DNA of 64,000 nt from Kineosporia succinea (GTDB taxonomy: Bacteria > Actinomycetota > Actinomycetes > Actinomycetales > Kineosporiaceae): the NCBI RefSeq assembly GCF_030811555.1, contig NZ_JAUSQZ010000001.1, forward strand, positions 1,240,001 through 1,304,000, in the 5' to 3' direction. Below are positions 60,543 through 64,000 of the stretch, piece by piece. The notes beneath the pieces were generated by a model, which did not search any database, was not told the origin of the DNA, and saw nothing but the letters and a program-made list of their open reading frames with translations. The position numbers and the translations under genes are program-made. Each line of letters starts with the position of its first letter. The first letter of the stretch is position 1.

Positions 60543-63092
60543 TCAGCTGACGTACCCGACGACGTCGACCCGCACCCCCGTGGTGCCCACGCCGTTCACC
60601 AGCGTGATGGCACCCGCGTCACCGATCGGCACGATCACGTGGTTGGACCGGGTGTCGCCCTTGGCCACCCGCAGAACCGCCGTGTTCGTGCCCTTCTCGC
60701 CGTAGGCGTACGCGTTGAGCGCGGTGGCGGCCGCGGGCTTGTCGGCGGAGAGCTGGATCAGCACACCGGACGCGGTGGACGGCACGGCGGTCTTGCTGCC
60801 GGTGACCGTGATCTTCTTGGCCACCTTCTGCTTCAGCGTGGCGTCGGTGAGCAGTACCGGCTTCACCGCCGTGACCGTGCCGTCGGCCTGCGGGGTCACG
60901 ATGCCCCGGACGTCGGCGAACACGTTGACCGCGGAACCGGTGTTGCGCAGGCTGAACTGGCCGCCGGAGACCGGCACGATCGCCAGGTTGTCGATGCTCT
61001 CGCCCTTGCGGTAGGTCAGCACGGGCAGGTCGGTGTCCCCGGCGACCAGGGTGCCGGCGCCGGCCGGGGCCACCGCGGTGAGATCCACGATCACGGCACT
61101 GATCTGCGTCGAGGCCACCCCTCCGACCACCGGGGGCAGCGTCACCGTGCGAGACTGGCCCGACCTGAGCGCGCCGCCGGCCGAGCGGCTGTCGTAGACC
61201 CGGGTGCCGTCCAGGGCCTGCACCGGAGCGCCCGCCGCACTGTAGAAGCCCACCACGTCGACCGTCAGCTCGGTCACGCCGCGCGTGTTGCCGACCGTGA
61301 TCGAGCCGTCCGCACCGATTCTCGAGGTCACCAGCACGGAACGGGTGACGCCCCGGGGCACGGTGGTCATCGGGCGGGCCGAGCTGCGGCCGGTCGGGTA
61401 GACGGTGAGCGCGGTCTCGGCCGTGGAGCAGGACGCCGTCACGTTCACGACCACCGAGGTGACGCCGCTGGTGGGCACGCCGCCGAGGCCGAGCACCGGC
61501 ACCCGGGCGTAACCGGACGGTCCCACGCCGATGTTGGTGCCCGCGCGGGTGTCGTAGATGCGGGACGGGGTGACCGCCACGTAGCCACCGTCACCGTCGA
61601 TCGGGGCGGCCGTCGGCTGCGCCGCCTGTGTGGGGGGCGTGATCAGGACCGTCCTGGTCACCGGCGCGGCGGCCCCGGTGCTGGAGGACGAGGTGAGCGT
61701 CAGGGTGTAGCTGCCCGGGCGGGCCTGGGTGCCGTCGGCCAGCAACCCGTTCCAGGTCGCCCTGATCTCCTTGCCGGCCGCCACGTTTCCGCTGATCCGG
61801 GCGACCAGACCGCCGTTGCAGGGGGCGGTCACGTCGAGGCGCCAGCTCTGCTTGCGGATGGCCCGGGCCGTGATGGTCAGCGAGGTGCCCTGCGTCACCG
61901 TGCTCTTCGGCACGCTCGGGTTGGTCAGCGCGGCCTGCATGAGCGTCGTGACCTGCGAGCGGATCGAGCTGAGGTAGGGGTAGAGGTAGCGCCCCGGGCA
62001 GGCGGTGTAACCAGTGTCGCGGTGCCCCATGATCACGGGCAGCGTCACGGTCCGGCCGGCCGCGTAGCGCGCGGTGCCGCCGCCGGCCGAGGTCAGCTTG
62101 GTGGTGCCGTTCGGGTTGCGGTGGTACTGCTGCAGTTTCCAGGCGAAGACCCGCGCCACGGCCTTGACCGCGGCGCTGCTCGGCTTGGCCACGTCGTAGT
62201 TGCCGATCACCGAGACGCCGAACGTGTCGGAGTTGAAACCACCCGCGTGGGCGCCGACCACGGCCTTGTCCAGACCGCCGGCGCGGCCTTCCCAGATCCG
62301 GCCGTACTTGTCGACGAGGGCGTTGTAGCCGATGTCGCACCAGCCGCGTGACAGGTGGTAGGCGTAGTCACCCCGCAGGATCGAGGGCACCTGCGCCGCC
62401 GTGTAGCTGTTCGAGCCGGCGGTGTGGTGCAGCACCGCGGCCTTCACGGTGGAGCCGATCGTGGGCGAGCACTTCACCTTCGACTCGTCCGCGCCCCACT
62501 GAGCACGGGTCATGATCGTCGGCTGGGCGGCCGAGGCGATGCCGTAGTTCGTCGGTGCGGTGGCCGCGGCGACGGTGTCGTAGTCCGACTGCCCGGCGTC
62601 GACCAGCTCGAGTTTCAGGTCGGAGGGCAGCTTTCCGGACCGAACGCTCACCCGGGCCTGCACGCCGTCGCTGGGCCCGACGTACAGCGGGTCGGTGCCG
62701 CCGCGCACGTTCTTCGTGGCCACGGTGTCGTCGCCCTGGTCGTTCTCGAGCTCCTGCCAGCCGCCCCACGTGCCGCTCCGGAGCGTGCGCACCTGGATCG
62801 TCAGGTCGGGCGTGACGTCGCGGCCCTTCCAGGTGACGCCGACGGTCTGGAACTCGTCCGTCTTCTTCCGGCTGGTGAGGATGCCGGTCTTCGCGGCCGC
62901 CGTGGAGAACCCCTGGCTCAGCGCGATCTTCGTGACCGTCGGATCGACCACGGCCGGGTTCGTGACGCTGCTCGCCGAGATGGACAGCCCTTGGGACGAT
63001 GAGGCCTTGTCGGTGGCGGCCCAGGCGTCGGCGGCCCCGAAAAGGGGTACGGCGACGAGGCAGGACAGAAGAACGGCCGGTGCTTTACGCAT
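60543..63092 (-). CDS. Secreted PGRP-type N-acetylmuramoyl-L-alanine amidase with C-terminal repeats
   Basis: An 849-residue exported wall hydrolase. The signal peptide is residues 1-25 (VLLSCLVAVPLFGAADAWAA). A beta-rich N-domain (30-190) is followed by the amidase_2/PGRP domain (about 193-375): IMTRAQWGADESKVKCSPTI, KAAVLHHTAGSNSYTA with the first zinc His, AYHLSRGWCDIGYNALVDKY, and VIMGHRDTGYTACPGRYLYP with the later His and Cys. An Ig/FlgD-like domain (about 395-490) and three C-terminal repeats of about 115 residues (from VTPSRIYDTR, LDGTRVYDSR and VKPVLLTDAT) follow. It cleaves the amide between MurNAc and L-Ala. The ribosome site is weak; the AT-rich inverted repeat lies just upstream. 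Confidence 0.94.
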   Translation of the reverse strand: MRKAPAVLLSCLVAVPLFGAADAWAATDKASSSQGLSISASSVTNPAVVDPTVTKIALSQGFSTAAAKTGILTSRKKTDEFQTVGVTWKGRDVTPDLTIQVRTLRSGTWGGWQELENDQGDDTVATKNVRGGTDPLYVGPSDGVQARVSVRSGKLPSDLKLELVDAGQSDYDTVAAATAPTNYGIASAAQPTIMTRAQWGADESKVKCSPTIGSTVKAAVLHHTAGSNSYTAAQVPSILRGDYAYHLSRGWCDIGYNALVDKYGRIWEGRAGGLDKAVVGAHAGGFNSDTFGVSVIGNYDVAKPSSAAVKAVARVFAWKLQQYHRNPNGTTKLTSAGGGTARYAAGRTVTLPVIMGHRDTGYTACPGRYLYPYLSSIRSQVTTLMQAALTNPSVPKSTVTQGTSLTITARAIRKQSWRLDVTAPCNGGLVARISGNVAAGKEIRATWNGLLADGTQARPGSYTLTLTSSSSTGAAAPVTRTVLITPPTQAAQPTAAPIDGDGGYVAVTPSRIYDTRAGTNIGVGPSGYARVPVLGLGGVPTSGVTSVVVNVTASCSTAETALTVYPTGRSSARPMTTVPRGVTRSVLVTSRIGADGSITVGNTRGVTELTVDVVGFYSAAGAPVQALDGTRVYDSRSAGGALRSGQSRTVTLPPVVGGVASTQISAVIVDLTAVAPAGAGTLVAGDTDLPVLTYRKGESIDNLAIVPVSGGQFSLRNTGSAVNVFADVRGIVTPQADGTVTAVKPVLLTDATLKQKVAKKITVTGSKTAVPSTASGVLIQLSADKPAAATALNAYAYGEKGTNTAVLRVAKGDTRSNHVIVPIGDAGAITLVNGVGTTGVRVDVVGYVS

Positions 63093-63117
63093 GGAACGAG
63101 CGACCCCAGATGCAGGA

Positions 63118-63157
63118 AAATTACGTTCAGTTCTACGTTAGACACTCAACGTAATTT
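63118..63157. promoter_or_regulatory. AT-rich inverted repeat/operator-like block upstream of the amidase
   Basis: AAATTACGTT at 63118-63127 and its exact reverse complement AACGTAATTT at 63148-63157 flank a 20-bp spacer that holds a third related site (CTACGTTAG). The three ACGT cores are 12 and 14 bp apart. It lies 26 bp upstream of the amidase ATG, in the promoter zone. Confidence 0.7.
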
Positions 63158-63232
63158 GCCCAGGTGCTCGCCATCCCCCGTCCGTCCGATGCCACCCGTT
63201 GATGTCAGACGGGACATCGGCCGAGTAGCTAT

Positions 63233-64000
63233 TTAACCCACAGGTTTCTGCAGCACCAGGAGGAAATAGTCACGGCGCAGATCGGCGCGGGGGTAGCGGC
63301 CGAGAACGTCCTCGAAACGGGAGTAGAACTCCTCGTCGATCGCGGTCTCGGTGAAAGCCCGGTGCGCGACCTGGAACCCGAGAAGATCGGCGTAGTACTC
63401 GTAGTGGAGCCAGCTCAGCCGGTTCACCCAGGCGTGCCCGATCGGCCGGCGCCCGTGCTTCACGTCCCAGGCCCGCACCACCTCGTCGGTGAACAGCAGG
63501 TGCGGCCAGGGGAAGTAGATGTCGCGGTAGCGGTGCGAGGCCTGCGGACCGGCGTGCAGATTTGCCCGGATCCAGGCCAGACCGCCCGGTTTCAGCAGAT
63601 CGTAGGTGGCCTTCAGCATCGCGTAGGGATGCGTGACGTGCTCCCAGACCGTGAAACTGAGCACCCGGTCGAACGAGTTCGGCTCGTAGGGGCTGGCCGT
63701 CGACAGGTCGGCACACTCGAAGTGCACGCGTTCACCGGCCAGCTGGTCCCACGGCTCGTAGTGCGTGACGTCGACGCCGTGCGCGTCGCATCCCAGGTTG
63801 TGCGCGAGCGACCAGACCTCGAAACCGTTGCCGCAGCCGATCTCCAGCGTGCGCTTCCCGGCCAGGTCGACCATGCCGTTGACCCAGCCGACGCGCCGTT
63901 TCGCCGCCTCGGCCAGCGCGGTGTCGCTGTAGCTGGGCGGGCTGGGCACCAGACGGCGGTCGCGGTACTCCTCGTTCAGCTGCTCGAGCAGGTCGATGTC
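63233..64000 (-). CDS. Class I SAM-dependent methyltransferase (5' end beyond right edge)
   Basis: About 255 residues are in the window; the reading frame stays open past base 64000, upstream residues being DIDLLEQLNEEYRDRR, so the GTG at 63949 is internal. The SAM-binding glycine motif is RTLEIGCGNGFEVWSLAHNL, followed by CDAHGVDVTHYEPWDQ (acidic end of beta 2), and FDRVLSFTVWEHVTHPYAML (motif II/post II). The C-terminal third has HEYYADLLGFQVAHR-type residues. Substrate unknown; its place beside glycan genes suggests sugar or lipid O-methylation, which is inference. Confidence 0.88.
   Translation of the reverse strand, partial: DIDLLEQLNEEYRDRRLVPSPPSYSDTALAEAAKRRVGWVNGMVDLAGKRTLEIGCGNGFEVWSLAHNLGCDAHGVDVTHYEPWDQLAGERVHFECADLSTASPYEPNSFDRVLSFTVWEHVTHPYAMLKATYDLLKPGGLAWIRANLHAGPQASHRYRDIYFPWPHLLFTDEVVRAWDVKHGRRPIGHAWVNRLSWLHYEYYADLLGFQVAHRAFTETAIDEEFYSRFEDVLGRYPRADLRRDYFLLVLQKPVG

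Overview
The window is chromosomal core DNA from a high-GC actinobacterium. The evidence is very GC-rich coding with strong third-position bias, frequent GTG starts, short or absent 5' leaders with TANNNT -10 boxes, a WhiB regulator, the MtrA-MtrB-LpqB system, F420 cofactor genes (cofD/cofE) and many actinobacteria-specific families (DUF2505, DUF3499, DUF5719, DUF6912, Rv3235-like, TIGR03089). Blocks of gene order match Mycobacterium: mtrA-mtrB-lpqB-comF-hpf near secA, and manB-DUF3499-metallopeptidase-whiB2-cofD-cofE. The exact genus cannot be read from the sequence; a Kineosporia-type relative is only a guess. No rRNA, tRNA, insertion sequence, prophage or CRISPR array was seen.

Layout. 1-2774: 5' part of an NAD-glutamate dehydrogenase (runs off the left edge). 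2960-5834: housekeeping and unknown genes (DUF2505, DUF6912, patatin lipase, HAD hydrolase). 5853-10851: an orphan Tad-like pair (CpaE-like ATPase, CpaB-like SAF protein), a small MerR/excisionase-type HTH protein, an Sm-like protein, a LysM membrane protein and an Rv3235-like protein. 11492-14224: secA, preceded on its 3' side by a repeat-filled intergenic region and a perfect 15-bp hairpin. 14386-17403: three GNAT domains in two genes, and a YcaQ/AlkX-type DNA glycosylase. 17511-24218: hpf, comF, lpqB, mtrB, mtrA on the minus strand. 24341-30128: a divergent plus-strand operon of membrane proteins, DUF4129, DUF4350, MoxR ATPase and DUF58. Beyond a 17-bp tandem repeat lie a dienelactone-hydrolase-like gene and a divergent SpoIIM-like/RDD pair that often accompany MoxR systems. 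33153-36808: ahcY, an ArsR-type repressor, a tiny membrane protein and a CDF metal exporter. 36918-43166: sugar-phosphate and envelope genes (SIS isomerase, Trm112-like, manB, zinc-ribbon protein, DUF3499, metallopeptidase-like, DUF5719). 43163-48106: a 1525-residue membrane glycosyltransferase and a WhiB2-like regulator. 48680-50757: cofD-cofE. 50746-51894: an AlkA-like glycosylase. 52062-57887: a minus-strand glycan assembly block (flippase-like protein, GT4, GT2, GT-C-like membrane protein). 58145-63092: TIGR03089, a SpoIID/LytB protein and a large PGRP-type amidase. 63233-64000: a methyltransferase that runs off the right edge.

A common theme is the cell envelope: MtrAB-LpqB control, mannose activation (manB), several glycosyltransferases, secreted peptidoglycan-active proteins and SecA. 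The most notable unexplained elements are the MoxR/DUF58/DUF4129/DUF4350 operon divergent from mtrA, the orphan CpaE/CpaB pair with two DnaA boxes beside it, a perfect 18-bp inverted repeat at 39861-39908, an AT-rich three-site operator-like block upstream of the amidase, a CofE that lacks the usual nitroreductase domain, and at least nine candidate leaderless start sites. Functions below are family-level readings by eye; no database search was run.
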